From Calliopsis andreniformis (lineage: Eukaryota; Arthropoda; Insecta; Hymenoptera; Andrenidae), in contig NW_027480530.1 of the NCBI RefSeq assembly GCF_051401765.1, positions 124,001 through 188,000 of the forward strand: a stretch of DNA of 64,000 nt, in the 5' to 3' direction. This document shows, piece after piece, positions 1 through 12,012 of this stretch. Made by a program: the position numbers and the translations under genes. Below the pieces are notes generated by a model that made no database searches, had not been told where the DNA came from, and saw nothing but the letters and a program-made list of their open reading frames with translations. How positions within the stretch are numbered: position 1 is the stretch's first letter; every line of letters starts with the position of its first letter.

Positions 1-3000
1 CTGCCACTGTTCCTGACACTGCTGCTCACACTGACACTGCTCCTGACACTGGCACTGGTCCTGACACTGCTCCTGACACTGCTCCTGACGCTGCTCCTGA
101 CACTGACACTGCTCCTGCCACTGCTCCTGACACTGCTCCTGACACTGACACTGCTCCTGACACTGCTCCTGACACTGACACTGCTCGTGACACTGCTCCT
201 GACACTGACACTGCTCCTGCCACTGCTCCTGACACTGCTCCTGACACTGACACTGCTCCTGACACTGCTCCTGACACTGCTCCTGACACTGACACTGCTC
301 CTGACACTGCTCCTGACACTGACACTGCTCTTGACACTGCTCCTGACACTGACACTGCTGCTGAAACTGACAATGCTCCTGATACTTCTCCTGACACGGA
401 CACTGCTCCGGACAATGCTCCTGACAAAGAGACTGCTGCTGATACTGACAATGCTCCTCACACTGCTCCTGACCGTGACACGGCTCCTCACACTGCACCT
501 GACACTGAGCTGCTCCTGACACTGCTCCTGACACAGACACTGCTGCTGAAACTGACAATGCTCCTGATACTTCTCCTGACACTGACACTGCTCCTGACAC
601 AGCTCGTGACAGTGAAACTGCACCTGCCACTGTTCCTGACACTGCTGCTCACACTGACACCGCTCCTGACACTGGCACTGGTCCTGACACTGCTCCTGAC
701 ACTGCTCCTGACACTGACACTGCTCCTGCCACTGTTCCTGACACTGCTCCTGACACTGACACTGCTCCTGACACTGCTCCTGACACTGCTCCTGACACTG
801 ACACTGCTCCTGACACTGCTCCTGACACTGACACTGCTCCTGACCCTGCTCCTGACACTGACACTGCACCTGACACTGCTCCTGACACTGACACTGCTCC
901 TGCCACTGCTCCTGACACTGCTCCTGCCACTGCTCCTGACACTGCTCCTGACACTGACACTGCTCCTGACACTGCTCCTGACACTGCTCCTGACACTGAC
1001 ACTGCTCCTGACACTGCTCCTGACACTGACACTGCTCCTGACACTGCTCCTGACACTGACACTGCACCTGACACTGCTCCTGACACTCACACTGCTCCTG
1101 ACGCTGCTCCTGACACTGCTCCTGACACAGGCACTGCACCTGGTACTGACACTGACACTGAGCCTGACACAGGCACTGTTTCTGGTACTGACACTGACAC
1201 TGCTACTGACACTGCCGCTGCTCCTGACGCTGCTCCAGACACTGCAACTGACACTGGCACGGCTCCTCACACTGCTCCTGACACTGACACTGCTCCTGAC
1301 ACTGCTCCTGACACTGACACTGCTCCTGACGCTGCTCCTGACACTGACACTGCTCCTGTCACTGACACTGGTCCTGACACTGCTTCTGACACTGGCGCTG
1401 GTCCTGACACTGCTCCTGACACTGACACTGCTCCTGATACTGACACTGACACTGCTCCTGACACTGCTACTGACACTGACGCAGCTCCTGACACTGCGCG
1501 TGACTTTGCTCCAGACACTGACACTGCTCCTGACACAGCTCGTGACAGTGAAACTTTACCTGCCACTGTTCCTGACACTGCTGCTCACACTGACACTGCT
1601 CCTAACACTGGCACTGGTCCTGACACTGCCCCTGACACTGCTCCGGACACTGCTCCTGACGCTGACACTGCTCCTGACACTGCTCCTGACACTGACACTG
1701 CTCCTGGCACAGCTCCTGCCACTGATACTGCTCCTGACACAGCACCTGACACTGATCCTGACACTGACACAGCTCCTGGCACAGCTCCTGTGACTGCTCC
1801 TAACACTGACACTGCTCCTGACACTGACACTGCTCCTGACACTGCACCTGACACTGGCACTGCTCCTGACACAGCTCGTGACAGTGAAACTGCACCTGCC
1901 ACTGTTCCTGACACTGCTGCTCACACTGACACTGCTCCTGACACTGGCACCGGTCCTGACACTGCTCCTGACACTGCTCCTGACACTGCTCCTGACACTG
2001 ACACTGCTCCTGCCACTGCTCCTGACACTGCTCCTGACACTGACACTGCTCCTGACTCTGCTCCTGACACTGCTCCTGACACTGACACTGCTCCTGACAC
2101 TGCTCCTGACACTGACACTGCTCTTGACACTGCTCCTGACACTGACACTGCTGCTGAAACTGACAATGCTCCTGATACTTCTCCTGACACGGACACTGCT
2201 CCGGACAATGCTCCTGACAAAGAGACTGCTGCTGATACTGACAATGCTCCTCACACTGCTCCTGACCGTGACACGGCTCCTCACACTGCACCTGACATTG
2301 AGCTGCTCCTGACACTGCTCCTGACACAGACACTGCTGCTGAAACTGACTATGCTCCTGATACTTCTCCTGACACGGACACTGCTCCGGACAATGCTCCT
2401 GACACTGACACTGCTCCTGGCACTGGCACTGGTCCTGACACTGCTCCTGACACTGCTCCTGACACTGCTCCTGACACTGACACTGCTCCTGCCACTGCTC
2501 CTGACACTGCTCCTGACACTGACACTGCTCCTGACACTGCTCCTGACACTGCTCCTGACACTGACACTGCTCCTGACACTGCTCCTGACACTGACACTGC
2601 TGCTGAAGCTGACAATGCTCCTGATACTTCTCCTGACACGGACACTGCTCCGGACAATGCTCCTGACACTGACACTGCTCCTGGCACTCCTCCTGACACT
2701 GACACTGCTCCTGACACAGCTCGTGACAGTGAAACTGCACCTGCCACTGTTCCTGACACTGCTGCTCACACTGACACTGCTCCTGACACTGGCACTGGTC
2801 CTGACACTGCTCCTGACACTGCTCCTGACACTGCTCCTGACACTGACACTGCACCTGCCACTGCTCCTGACACTGCTCCTGACACTGACACTGCTCCTGA
2901 CACTGCTCCTGACACTGCTCCTGACACTGACACTGCTCCTGACACTGCTCCTGACACTGACACTGCTCCTGACACTGCTCCTGACACTGACACTGCTGCT

Positions 3001-3888
3001 GATCCTGACAATGCTCCTGACACTGCTCCTGACACTGACGCTGACAATGCTCATGACTGTGACACTGACACTGACACTGCTCCCGTCACAGGCACTGTCA
3101 CTGATCCTGACGCTGATACTGCTCCTGTGTCTGACACTTGTCCTGACACTGCTCCTGACACTGCTCGCGACATTGCTCCAGACACTGACACTGCTCCTGG
3201 TACACAGCTCGCGACACTGCTGCTGACACTGACACTGCTTGTGACACTGCTCCTGAAACTGACACTGCTCCTCACACAGCTCCTGACACTGGCACTGCTC
3301 TTGGCACTGCTCCTGACACTGACACTGCTCCTGACACTGATACTGCTGCTGATCCTGACAAAGCTCCTGACACTGCTACTGACACTGCTCGTGACGTTGC
3401 TCCAGACACTGACACTGCTCCTGACACAGCTCGTGACGGTCACACTGCTCCTGCCACTGTTCCTGATACGGCTGCTCTCACTGACACTGCTCCTGATACT
3501 GGCACTGGTCCTGACACTGCTCCTGACACTGACACTGCTCCGAACAATGCTTCTGACACTGACACTGCTCCTGTCACTGGCACTGGACCTGACACTGCTT
3601 CTGACACTGGCACTGGTCCTGACACTGCTCCTGACACTGACACTGCTCCTGACACTGCTCCTGACACAGACACTTCTGCTGATACTGACAATGCTCCTGT
3701 CACTGCTTCTGACACTGCCCCTGATACTGACACTCTCACTGCGACTGACACTGCTCCTGACACTGACACTACACCTCAAACTGCTCCTGACACTCCTCCT
3801 GACACTGACACTGCTCCTGGCACTGCTCCTGTCACGGACGCTGCTCTTGATGCCGACACTGACACTGCTCCTGGCACTGCTCCTGACG
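1..3888. repeat. Left part of the array, upstream of the 5.7-kb duplication
   Basis: Diverged relatives of the sub-units that follow. The conserved anchor GTGACTGCTCCTAACACT lies at 1,790 and the frame-shifting motif CTGAGCTGCTCCTGAC occurs with its GAG at 507 and 2,300. The spacing from the 1,790 anchor to the next one (4,833) is 3,043 bp, against 3,012 bp for the later units. The array is already in mid-repeat at base 1. Confidence 0.85.
1790..3226 (+). CDS. DTAP-phase ORF that switches to Leu phase (doubtful gene)
   Basis: Opens at a GTG in the anchor motif. About 170 codons read Asp-Thr-Ala-Pro repeats; after the -1 motif at 2,300 it reads Leu/Thr repeats and stops at TGA in the GGTACACAGCTC context (tail LVHSS). 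There is no ribosome-binding or Kozak-like context, signal peptide or non-repeat domain. Homologous ORFs with the same plan start at 4,833, 7,845, 10,546 and 13,558. I regard it as a by-product of repeat composition and do not recognise a family. Confidence 0.1.
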   Translation: MTAPNTDTAPDTDTAPDTAPDTGTAPDTARDSETAPATVPDTAAHTDTAPDTGTGPDTAPDTAPDTAPDTDTAPATAPDTAPDTDTAPDSAPDTAPDTDTAPDTAPDTDTALDTAPDTDTAAETDNAPDTSPDTDTAPDNAPDKETAADTDNAPHTAPDRDTAPHTAPDIELLLTLLLTQTLLLKLTMLLILLLTRTLLRTMLLTLTLLLALALVLTLLLTLLLTLLLTLTLLLPLLLTLLLTLTLLLTLLLTLLLTLTLLLTLLLTLTLLLKLTMLLILLLTRTLLRTMLLTLTLLLALLLTLTLLLTQLVTVKLHLPLFLTLLLTLTLLLTLALVLTLLLTLLLTLLLTLTLHLPLLLTLLLTLTLLLTLLLTLLLTLTLLLTLLLTLTLLLTLLLTLTLLLILTMLLTLLLTLTLTMLMTVTLTLTLLPSQALSLILTLILLLCLTLVLTLLLTLLATLLQTLTLLLVHSSRHCC

Positions 3889-4832
3889 CTGCTCCTGACA
3901 CTGCTCCTGACACAGGCATTGCACCTGGTACTGACACTGACACTGCGCCTGACACAGGCACTGTTTCCGGTACTGATACTGACACTGCTACTGACACTGC
4001 CGCTGCTCCTGACGCTGCTCCAGGCACTGCAACTGACACTGGCACGGCTCCTCACACTGCTCCTGACACTGACACTGCTCCTGACACTGCTCCTGACACT
4101 GACACAGCACCTGACACTGCTCCTGACACTGACACTGCTCCTGACGCTACTCCTGACACTGCTCCTGACACAGGCACTGCACCTGGTACTGACACTGACA
4201 CTGCGCCTGACACAGGCACTGTTTCTGGTACTGACACTGACACTGCTACTGACACTGCCGCTGCTCCTGACGCTGCTCCAGACACTGCAACTGACACTGG
4301 CACGGCTCCTCACACTGCTCCTGACACTGACACTGCTCCTGACACTGCTCCTGACACTGACACTGCTCCTGACGCTGCTCCTGACACTGACACTGCTCCT
4401 GTCACTGACACTGGTCCTGACACTGCTTCTGACACTGGCGCTGGTCCTGACACTGCTCCTGACACTGACACTGCTCCTGATACTGACACTGACACTGCTC
4501 CTGACACTGCTACTGACACTCACGCAGCTCCTGACACTGCGCGTGACTTTGCTCCAGACACTGACACTGCTCCTGACACATCTCGTGACAGTGAAACTTC
4601 ACCTGCCACTGTTCCTGACACTGCTGCTCACACTGACACTGCTCCTAACACTGGCACTGGTCCTGACACTGCCCCTGACACTGCTCCGGACACTGCTCCT
4701 GACGCTGACACTGCTCCTGACACTGCTCCTGACACTGACACTGCTCCTGGCACAGCTCCTGCCACTGATACTGCTCCTGACACAGCACCTGACACTGATC
4801 CTGACACTGACACAGCTCCTGGCACAGCTCCT

Positions 4833-6299
4833 GTGACTGCTCCTAACACTGACACTGCTCCTGACACTGACACTGTTCCTGACACTGCACCTGACACTGG
4901 CACTGCTCCTGACACAGCCCGTGACAGTGAAAATGCACCTGCCACTGTTCCTGACACTGCTGCTCACACTGACACTGCTCCTGACACTGGCACTGGTTCT
5001 GACACTGCTCCTGACACTGCTCCTGACACTGCTCCTGACACTGACACTGCTCCTGCCACTGCTCCTGACACTGCTCCTGACACTGACACTGCTCCTGACA
5101 CTGCTCCTGACACTGCTCCTGACACTGACACTGCTCCTGACACTGCTCCTGACACTGACACTGCTCTTGACACTGCTCCTGACACTGACACTGCTGCTGA
5201 AACTGACAATGCTCCTGATACTTCTCCTGACACGGACACTGCTCCGGACAATGCTCCTGACAAAGAGACTGCTGCTGATACTGACAATGCTCCTCACACT
5301 GCTCCTGACCGTGACACGGCTCCTCACACTGCACCTGACACTGAGCTGCTCCTGACACTGCTCCTGACACAGACACTGCTGCTGAAACTGACAATGCTCC
5401 TGATACTTCTCCTGACACGGACACTGCTCCGGACAATGCTCCTGACACTGACACTGCTCCTGGCACTGGCACTGGTCCTGACACTGCTCCTGACACTGCT
5501 CCTGACACTGCTCCTGACACTGCTCCTGACACTGACACTGCTCCTGCCACTGCTCCTGACACTGCTCCTGACACTGACACTGCTCCTGACACTGCTCCTG
5601 ACACTGCTCCTGACACTGACACTGCTCCTGACACTGCTCCTGACACTGACACTGCTCCTGACACTGCTCCTGACACTGACACTGCTGCTGAAACTGACAA
5701 TGCTCCTGATACTTCTCCTGACACGGACACTGCTCCGGACAATGCTCCTGACACTGACACTGCTCCTGGCACTCCTCCTGACACTGACACTGCTCCTGAC
5801 ACAGCTCGTGACAGTGAAACTGCACCTGCCACTGTTCCTGACACTGCTGCTCACACTGACACTGCTCCTGACACTGGCACTGGTCCTGACACTGCTCCTG
5901 ACACTGCTCCTGACACTGCTCCTGACACTGACACTGCACCTGCCACTGCTCCTGACACTGCTCCTGACACTGACACTGCTCCTGACACTGCTCCTGACAC
6001 TGCTCCTGACACTGACACTGCTCCTGACACTGCTCCTGACACTGACACTGCTCCTGACACTGCTCCCGACACTGACACTGCTGCTGATCCTGACAATGCT
6101 CCTGACACTGCTCCTGACACTGACGCTGACAATGCTCATGACTGTGACACTGACACTGACACTGCTCCCGTCACAGGCACTGTCACTGATCCTGACGCTG
6201 ATACTGCTCCTGTGTCTGACACTTGTCCTGACACTGCTCCTGACACTGCTCGCGACATTGCTCCAGACACTGACACTGCTCCTGGTACACAGCTCGTGA
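4833..6299 (+). CDS. DTAP-to-Leu ORF in type A sub-unit (doubtful gene)
   Basis: Same plan as the ORF at 1,790: a GTG start, about 170 DTAP codons to the -1 motif at 5,343, then about 317 Leu/Thr codons. The counterpart in the second 5,713-bp copy (10,546-12,012) has the same 488-codon length but lies in another frame. One difference turns a GAA codon into GAT (Glu to Asp). Nothing other than openness supports translation. Confidence 0.1.
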   Translation: MTAPNTDTAPDTDTVPDTAPDTGTAPDTARDSENAPATVPDTAAHTDTAPDTGTGSDTAPDTAPDTAPDTDTAPATAPDTAPDTDTAPDTAPDTAPDTDTAPDTAPDTDTALDTAPDTDTAAETDNAPDTSPDTDTAPDNAPDKETAADTDNAPHTAPDRDTAPHTAPDTELLLTLLLTQTLLLKLTMLLILLLTRTLLRTMLLTLTLLLALALVLTLLLTLLLTLLLTLLLTLTLLLPLLLTLLLTLTLLLTLLLTLLLTLTLLLTLLLTLTLLLTLLLTLTLLLKLTMLLILLLTRTLLRTMLLTLTLLLALLLTLTLLLTQLVTVKLHLPLFLTLLLTLTLLLTLALVLTLLLTLLLTLLLTLTLHLPLLLTLLLTLTLLLTLLLTLLLTLTLLLTLLLTLTLLLTLLPTLTLLLILTMLLTLLLTLTLTMLMTVTLTLTLLPSQALSLILTLILLLCLTLVLTLLLTLLATLLQTLTLLLVHSS

Positions 6300-7844
6300 C
6301 ACTGCTGCTGACACTGACACTGCTTGTGACACTGCTCCTGAAACTGACACTGCTCCTCACACAGCTCCTGACAATGGCACTGCTCTTGGCACTGCTCCTG
6401 ACACTGACACTGCTCCTGACACTGATACTGCTGCTGATCCTGACAAAGCTCCTGACACTGCTACTGACACTGCTCGTGACGTTGCTCCAGACACTGACAC
6501 TGCTCCTGACACAGCTCGTGACGGTCACACTGCTCCTGCCACTGTTCCTGATACGGCTGCTCTCACTGACACTGCTCCTGATACTGGCACTGGTCCTGAC
6601 ACTGCTCCTGACACTGCTCCTGACACTGACACTGCTGCTGAAACTGACAATGCTCCTGATACTTCTCCTGACACGGACACTGCTCAGGACAATGCTCCTG
6701 ACAAAGAGACTGCTGCTGATACTGACAATGCTCCTCACACTGCTCCTGACCGTGACACGGCTCCTCACACTGCACCTGACACTGAGCTGCTCCTGACACT
6801 GCTCCTGACACAGACACTGCTGCTGCCACTGTACCTGACACTGCTCCTGACACTGACACTGCTCCTGACACTGCTCCTGACACTGCTCCTGACGCTGACA
6901 CTGCTCCTGACACTGCTCCTGACACTGACACTGCTCCTGACCCTGCTCCTGACACTGACACTGCACCTGACACTGCTCCTGACACTGACACTGCTCCTGC
7001 CACTGCTCCTGACACTGCTCCTGACACTGACACTGCTCCTGACACTGCTCCTGACACTGCTCCTGACACTGACACTGCTCCTGACACTGCTCCTGACACT
7101 GACACTGCTCCTGACACTGCTCCTGACACTGACACTGCACCTGACACTGCTCCTGACGCTGCTCCTGACACTGCTCCTGACACAGGCACTGCACCTGGTA
7201 CTGACACTGACACTGCGCCTGACACAGGCACTGTTTCTGGTACTGACACTGACACTGCTACTGACACTGCCGCTGCTCCTGACGCTGCTCCAGACACTGC
7301 AACTGACACTGGCACGGCTCCTCACACTGCTCCTGACACTGACACTGCTCCTGACACTGCTCCTGACACTGACACTACTCCTGACGCTGCTCCTGACACT
7401 GACACTGCTCCTGTCACTGACACTGGTCCTGACACTGCTTCTGACACTGGCGCTGGTCCTGACACTGCTCCTGACACTGACACTGCTCCTGATACTGACA
7501 CTGACACTGCTCCTGACACTGCTACTGACACTGACGCAGCTCCTGACACTGCGCGTGACTTTGCTCCAGACACTGACACTGCTCCTGACACAGCTCGTGA
7601 CAGTGAAACTTTACCTGCCACTGTTCCTGACACTGCTGCTCACACTGACACTGCTCCTAACACTGGCACTGGTCCTGACACTGCCCCTGACACTGCTCCG
7701 GACACTGCTCCTGACGCTGACACTGCTCCTGACACTGCTCCTGACACTGACACTGCTCCTGGCACAGCTCCTGCCACTGATACTGCTCCTGACACAGCAC
7801 CTGACACTGATCCTGACACTGACACAGCTCCTGGCACAGCTCCT
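4833..7844. repeat. 3,012-bp sub-unit, type A
   Basis: Runs from one GTGACTGCTCCTAACACT anchor to the next. The length is 502 hexamers exactly. It contains two copies of the CTGAGCTGCTCCTGAC shift motif (GAG at 5,343 and 6,784) and one GGTACACAG shift site near 6,284. Its counterpart is 10,546-13,557. Confidence 0.75.
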
Positions 7845-9299
7845 GTGACTGCTCCTAACACTGACACTGCTCCTGACACTGACACTGCTCCTGACACTGC
7901 ACCTGACACTGGCACAGCTCCTGACACAGCTCGTGACAGTGAAACTGCACCTGCCACTGTTCCTGACACTGCTGCTCACACTGACACTGCTCCTGACACT
8001 GGCACTGGTCCTGACACTGCTCCTGACACTGCTCCTGACACTGCTCCTGACACTGACACTGCTCCTGCCACTGCTCCTGACACTGCTCCTGACACTGACA
8101 CTGCTCCTGACACTGCTCCTGACACTGCTCCTGACACTGACACTGCTCCTGACACTGCTCCTGACACTGACACTGCTCTTGACACTGCTCCTGACACTGA
8201 CACTGCTGCTGAAACTGACAATGCTCCTGATACTTCTCCTGACACGGACACTGCTCCGGACAATGCTCCTGACAAAGAGACTGCTGCTGATACTGACAAT
8301 GCTCCTCACACTGCTCCTGACCGTGACACGGCTCCTCACACTGCACCTGACACTGAGCTGCTCCTGACACTGCTCCTGACACAGACACTGCTGCTGAAAC
8401 TGACAATGCTCCTGATACTTCTCCTGACACGGACACTGCTCCGGACAATGCTCCTGACACTGACACTGCTCCTGGCACTGGCACTGGTCCTGACACTGGT
8501 CCTGACACTGCTCCTGACACTGCTCCTGACACTGACACTGCTCCTGCCACTGCTCCTGACACTGCTCCTGACACTGACACTGCTCCTGACACTGCTCCTG
8601 ACACTGCTCCTGACACTGACACTGCTCCTGACACTGCTCCTGACACTGACACTGCTCCTGACACTGCTCCTGACAATGACACTGCTGCTGAAACTGACAA
8701 TGCTCCTGATACTTCTCCTGACACGGACACTGCTCCGGACAATGCTCCTGACACTGACACTGCTCCTGGCACTCCTCCTGACACTGACACTGCTCCTGAC
8801 ACAGCTCGTGACAGTGAAACTGCACCTGCCACTGTTCCTGACACTGCTGCTCACACTGACACTGCTCCTGACACTGGCACTGGTCCTGACACTGCTCCTG
8901 ACACTGCTCCTGACACTGCTCCTGACACTGACACTGCACCTGCCACTGCTCCTGACACTGCTCCTGACACTGACACTGCTCCTGACACTGCTCCTGACAC
9001 TGCTCCTGACACTGACACTGCTCCTGACACTGCTCCTGACACTGACACTGCTCCTGACACTGCTCCTGACACTGACACTGGTGCTGATCCTGACAATGCT
9101 CCTGACACTGCTCCTGACACTGACGCTGACAATGCTCATGACTGTGACACTGACACTGACACTGCTCCCGTCACAGGCACTGTCACTGATCCTGACGCTG
9201 ATACTGCTCCTGTGTCTGACACTTGTCCTGACACTGCTCCTGACACTGCTCGCGACATTGCTCCAGACACTGACACTGCTCCTGGTACACAGCTCGTGA
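7845..9299 (+). CDS. DTAP-to-Leu ORF in type B sub-unit (doubtful gene)
   Basis: 484 codons: about 170 in DTAP phase to the -1 motif at 8,355, then Leu/Thr phase to a TGA. It is repeated as 13,558-15,012 with the same length. No start-site signal and no non-repeat domain. The conserved DTAP/Leu switch point shows that the indel is older than the duplication. Confidence 0.1.
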   Translation: MTAPNTDTAPDTDTAPDTAPDTGTAPDTARDSETAPATVPDTAAHTDTAPDTGTGPDTAPDTAPDTAPDTDTAPATAPDTAPDTDTAPDTAPDTAPDTDTAPDTAPDTDTALDTAPDTDTAAETDNAPDTSPDTDTAPDNAPDKETAADTDNAPHTAPDRDTAPHTAPDTELLLTLLLTQTLLLKLTMLLILLLTRTLLRTMLLTLTLLLALALVLTLVLTLLLTLLLTLTLLLPLLLTLLLTLTLLLTLLLTLLLTLTLLLTLLLTLTLLLTLLLTMTLLLKLTMLLILLLTRTLLRTMLLTLTLLLALLLTLTLLLTQLVTVKLHLPLFLTLLLTLTLLLTLALVLTLLLTLLLTLLLTLTLHLPLLLTLLLTLTLLLTLLLTLLLTLTLLLTLLLTLTLLLTLLLTLTLVLILTMLLTLLLTLTLTMLMTVTLTLTLLPSQALSLILTLILLLCLTLVLTLLLTLLATLLQTLTLLLVHSS

Positions 9300-10545
9300 C
9301 ACTGCTGCTGACACTGACACTGCTTGTGACACTGCTCCTGAAACTGACACTGCTCCTCACACAGCTCCTGACACTGGCACTGCTCTTGGCACTGCTCCTG
9401 ACACTGACACTGCTCCTGACACTGATGCTGCTGCTGATCCTGACAAAGCTCCTGACACTGCTACTGACACTGCTCGTGACGTTGCTCCAGACACTGACAC
9501 TGCTCCTGACACTGCTCGTGACGGTCACACTGCTCCTGCCACTGTTCCTGATACGGCTGCTCTCACTGACACTGCTCCTGATACTGGCACTGCTCCTGAC
9601 ACTGCTCCTGACACTGCTCCTGACACAGGCATTGCACCTGGTACTGACACTGACACTGCGCCTGACACAGGCACTGTTTCCGGTACTGATACTGACACTG
9701 CTACTGACACTGCCGCTGCTCCTGACGCTGCTCCAGGCACTGCAACGGACACTGGCACGGCTCCTCACACTGCTCCTGACACTGACACTGCTCCTGACAC
9801 TGCTCCTGACACTGACACAGCACCTGACACTGCTCCTGACACTGACACTGCTCCTGACGCTACTCCTGACACTGCTCCTGACACAGGCACTGCACCTGGT
9901 ACTGACACTGACACTGCGCCTGACACAGGCACTGTTTCTGGTACTGACACTGACACTGCTACTGACACTGCCGCTGCTCCTGACGCTGCTCCAGACACTG
10001 CAACTGACACTGGCACGGCTCCTCACACTGCTCCTGACACTGACACTGCTCCTGACACTGCTCCTGACACTGACACTGCTCCTGACGCTGCTCCTGACAC
10101 TGACACTGCTCCTGTCACTGACACTGGTCCTGACACTGCTTCTGACACTGGCGCTGGTCCTGACACTGCTCCTGACACTGACACTGCTCCTGATACTGAC
10201 ACTGACACTGCTCCTGACACTGCTACTGACACTCACGCAGCTCCTGACACTGCGCGTGACTTTGCTCCAGACACTGACACTGCTCCTGACACATCTCGTG
10301 ACAGTGAAACTTCACCTGCCACTGTTCCTGACACTGCTGCTCACACTGACACTGCTCCTAACACTGGCACTGGTCCTGACACTGCCCCTGACACTGCTCC
10401 GGACACTGCTCCTGACGCTGACACTGCTCCTGACACTGCTCCTGACACTGACACTGCTCCTGGCACAGCTCCTGCCACTGATACTGCTCCTGACACAGCA
10501 CCTGACACTGATCCTGACACTGACACAGCTCCTGGCACAGCTCCT
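7845..10545. repeat. 2,701-bp sub-unit, type B
   Basis: Anchor-to-anchor unit that alternates with type A. It shares the first part of type A, including the shift motif at 8,355 and the GGTACACAG site near 9,284, but differs inside and is 311 bp shorter. A plus B make the 5,713-bp unit. Its length is 1 modulo 3, and it is the part that puts the larger unit out of frame. Confidence 0.72.
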
Positions 10546-12012
10546 GTGACTGCTCCTAACACTGACACTGCTCCTGACACTGACACTGTTCCTGACACTG
10601 CACCTGACACTGGCACTGCTCCTGACACAGCCCGTGACAGTGATAATGCACCTGCCACTGTTCCTGACACTGCTGCTCACACTGACACTGCTCCTGACAC
10701 TGGCACTGGTTCTGACACTGCTCCTGACACTGCTCCTGACACTGCTCCTGACACTGACACTGCTCCTGCCACTGCTCCTGACACTGCTCCTGACACTGAC
10801 ACTGCTCCTGACACTGCTCCTGACACTGCTCCTGACACTGACACTGCTCCTGACACTGCTCCTGACACTGACACTGCTCTTGACACTGCTCCTGACACTG
10901 ACACTGCTGCTGAAACTGACAATGCTCCTGATACTTCTCCTGACACGGACACTGCTCCGGACAATGCTCCTGACAAAGAGACTGCTGCTGATACTGACAA
11001 TGCTCCTCACACTGCTCCTGACCGTGACACGGCTCCTCACACTGCACCTGACACTGAGCTGCTCCTGACACTGCTCCTGACACAGACACTGCTGCTGAAA
11101 CTGACAATGCTCCTGATACTTCTCCTGACACGGACACTGCTCCGGACAATGCTCCTGACACTGACACTGCTCCTGGCACTGGCACTGGTCCTGACACTGC
11201 TCCTGACACTGCTCCTGACACTGCTCCTGACACTGCTCCTGACACTGACACTGCTCCTGCCACTGCTCCTGACACTGCTCCTGACACTGACACTGCTCCT
11301 GACACTGCTCCTGACACTGCTCCTGACACTGACACTGCTCCTGACACTGCTCCTGACACTGACACTGCTCCTGACACTGCTCCTGACACTGACACTGCTG
11401 CTGAAACTGACAATGCTCCTGATACTTCTCCTGACACGGACACTGCTCCGGACAATGCTCCTGACACTGACACTGCTCCTGGCACTCCTCCTGACACTGA
11501 CACTGCTCCTGACACAGCTCGTGACAGTGAAACTGCACCTGCCACTGTTCCTGACACTGCTGCTCACACTGACACTGCTCCTGACACTGGCACTGGTCCT
11601 GACACTGCTCCTGACACTGCTCCTGACACTGCTCCTGACACTGACACTGCACCTGCCACTGCTCCTGACACTGCTCCTGACACTGACACTGCTCCTGACA
11701 CTGCTCCTGACACTGCTCCTGACACTGACACTGCTCCTGACACTGCTCCTGACACTGACACTGCTCCTGACACTGCTCCCGACACTGACACTGCTGCTGA
11801 TCCTGACAATGCTCCTGACACTGCTCCTGACACTGACGCTGACAATGCTCATGACTGTGACACTGACACTGACACTGCTCCCGTCACAGGCACTGTCACT
11901 GATCCTGACGCTGATACTGCTCCTGTGTCTGACACTTGTCCTGACACTGCTCCTGACACTGCTCGCGACATTGCTCCAGACACTGACACTGCTCCTGGTA
12001 CACAGCTCGTGA
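10546..12012 (+). CDS. Copy of the ORF at 4,833 (doubtful gene)
   Basis: Second-copy version of the 488-codon ORF, with the switch at 11,056. It shows at most a handful of differences from the first copy. Interpretation as for its counterpart. Confidence 0.1.
   Translation: MTAPNTDTAPDTDTVPDTAPDTGTAPDTARDSDNAPATVPDTAAHTDTAPDTGTGSDTAPDTAPDTAPDTDTAPATAPDTAPDTDTAPDTAPDTAPDTDTAPDTAPDTDTALDTAPDTDTAAETDNAPDTSPDTDTAPDNAPDKETAADTDNAPHTAPDRDTAPHTAPDTELLLTLLLTQTLLLKLTMLLILLLTRTLLRTMLLTLTLLLALALVLTLLLTLLLTLLLTLLLTLTLLLPLLLTLLLTLTLLLTLLLTLLLTLTLLLTLLLTLTLLLTLLLTLTLLLKLTMLLILLLTRTLLRTMLLTLTLLLALLLTLTLLLTQLVTVKLHLPLFLTLLLTLTLLLTLALVLTLLLTLLLTLLLTLTLHLPLLLTLLLTLTLLLTLLLTLLLTLTLLLTLLLTLTLLLTLLPTLTLLLILTMLLTLLLTLTLTMLMTVTLTLTLLPSQALSLILTLILLLCLTLVLTLLLTLLATLLQTLTLLLVHSS

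Larger units (their letters stand above)
3889..9601. repeat. 5,713-bp higher-order unit, copy 1
   Basis: This segment recurs immediately downstream at an offset of exactly 5,713 bp. Matching landmarks include the GGCATTGCACCTGG variant at about 3,915 and 9,628, the anchors at 4,833 and 10,546, and the GAG of the shift motif at 5,343/11,056, 6,784/12,497 and 8,355/14,068. The break points are uncertain by about 20 bp because the junction carries about 21 bp of shared sequence. The period is 1 modulo 3, so any reading frame moves between copies. Confidence 0.88.

Noticed and set aside
558..1793. Leu/Thr-rich + strand ORFs resembling strings of membrane segments or leucine repeats
   Set aside because: They come from reading CTG-ACA-CTG-CTC out of the DTAP phase. 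There are no loops, charge pattern or polar boundaries expected of membrane proteins, and the ends are set by conserved indels.
4599..5939. Antisense Gln-Cys-Gln-Glu and Val-Ser-Gly-Ala ORFs
   Set aside because: Same repeat read in the other two antisense phases. They change phase at every indel and end at single-base stops, so they are shadows rather than genes.
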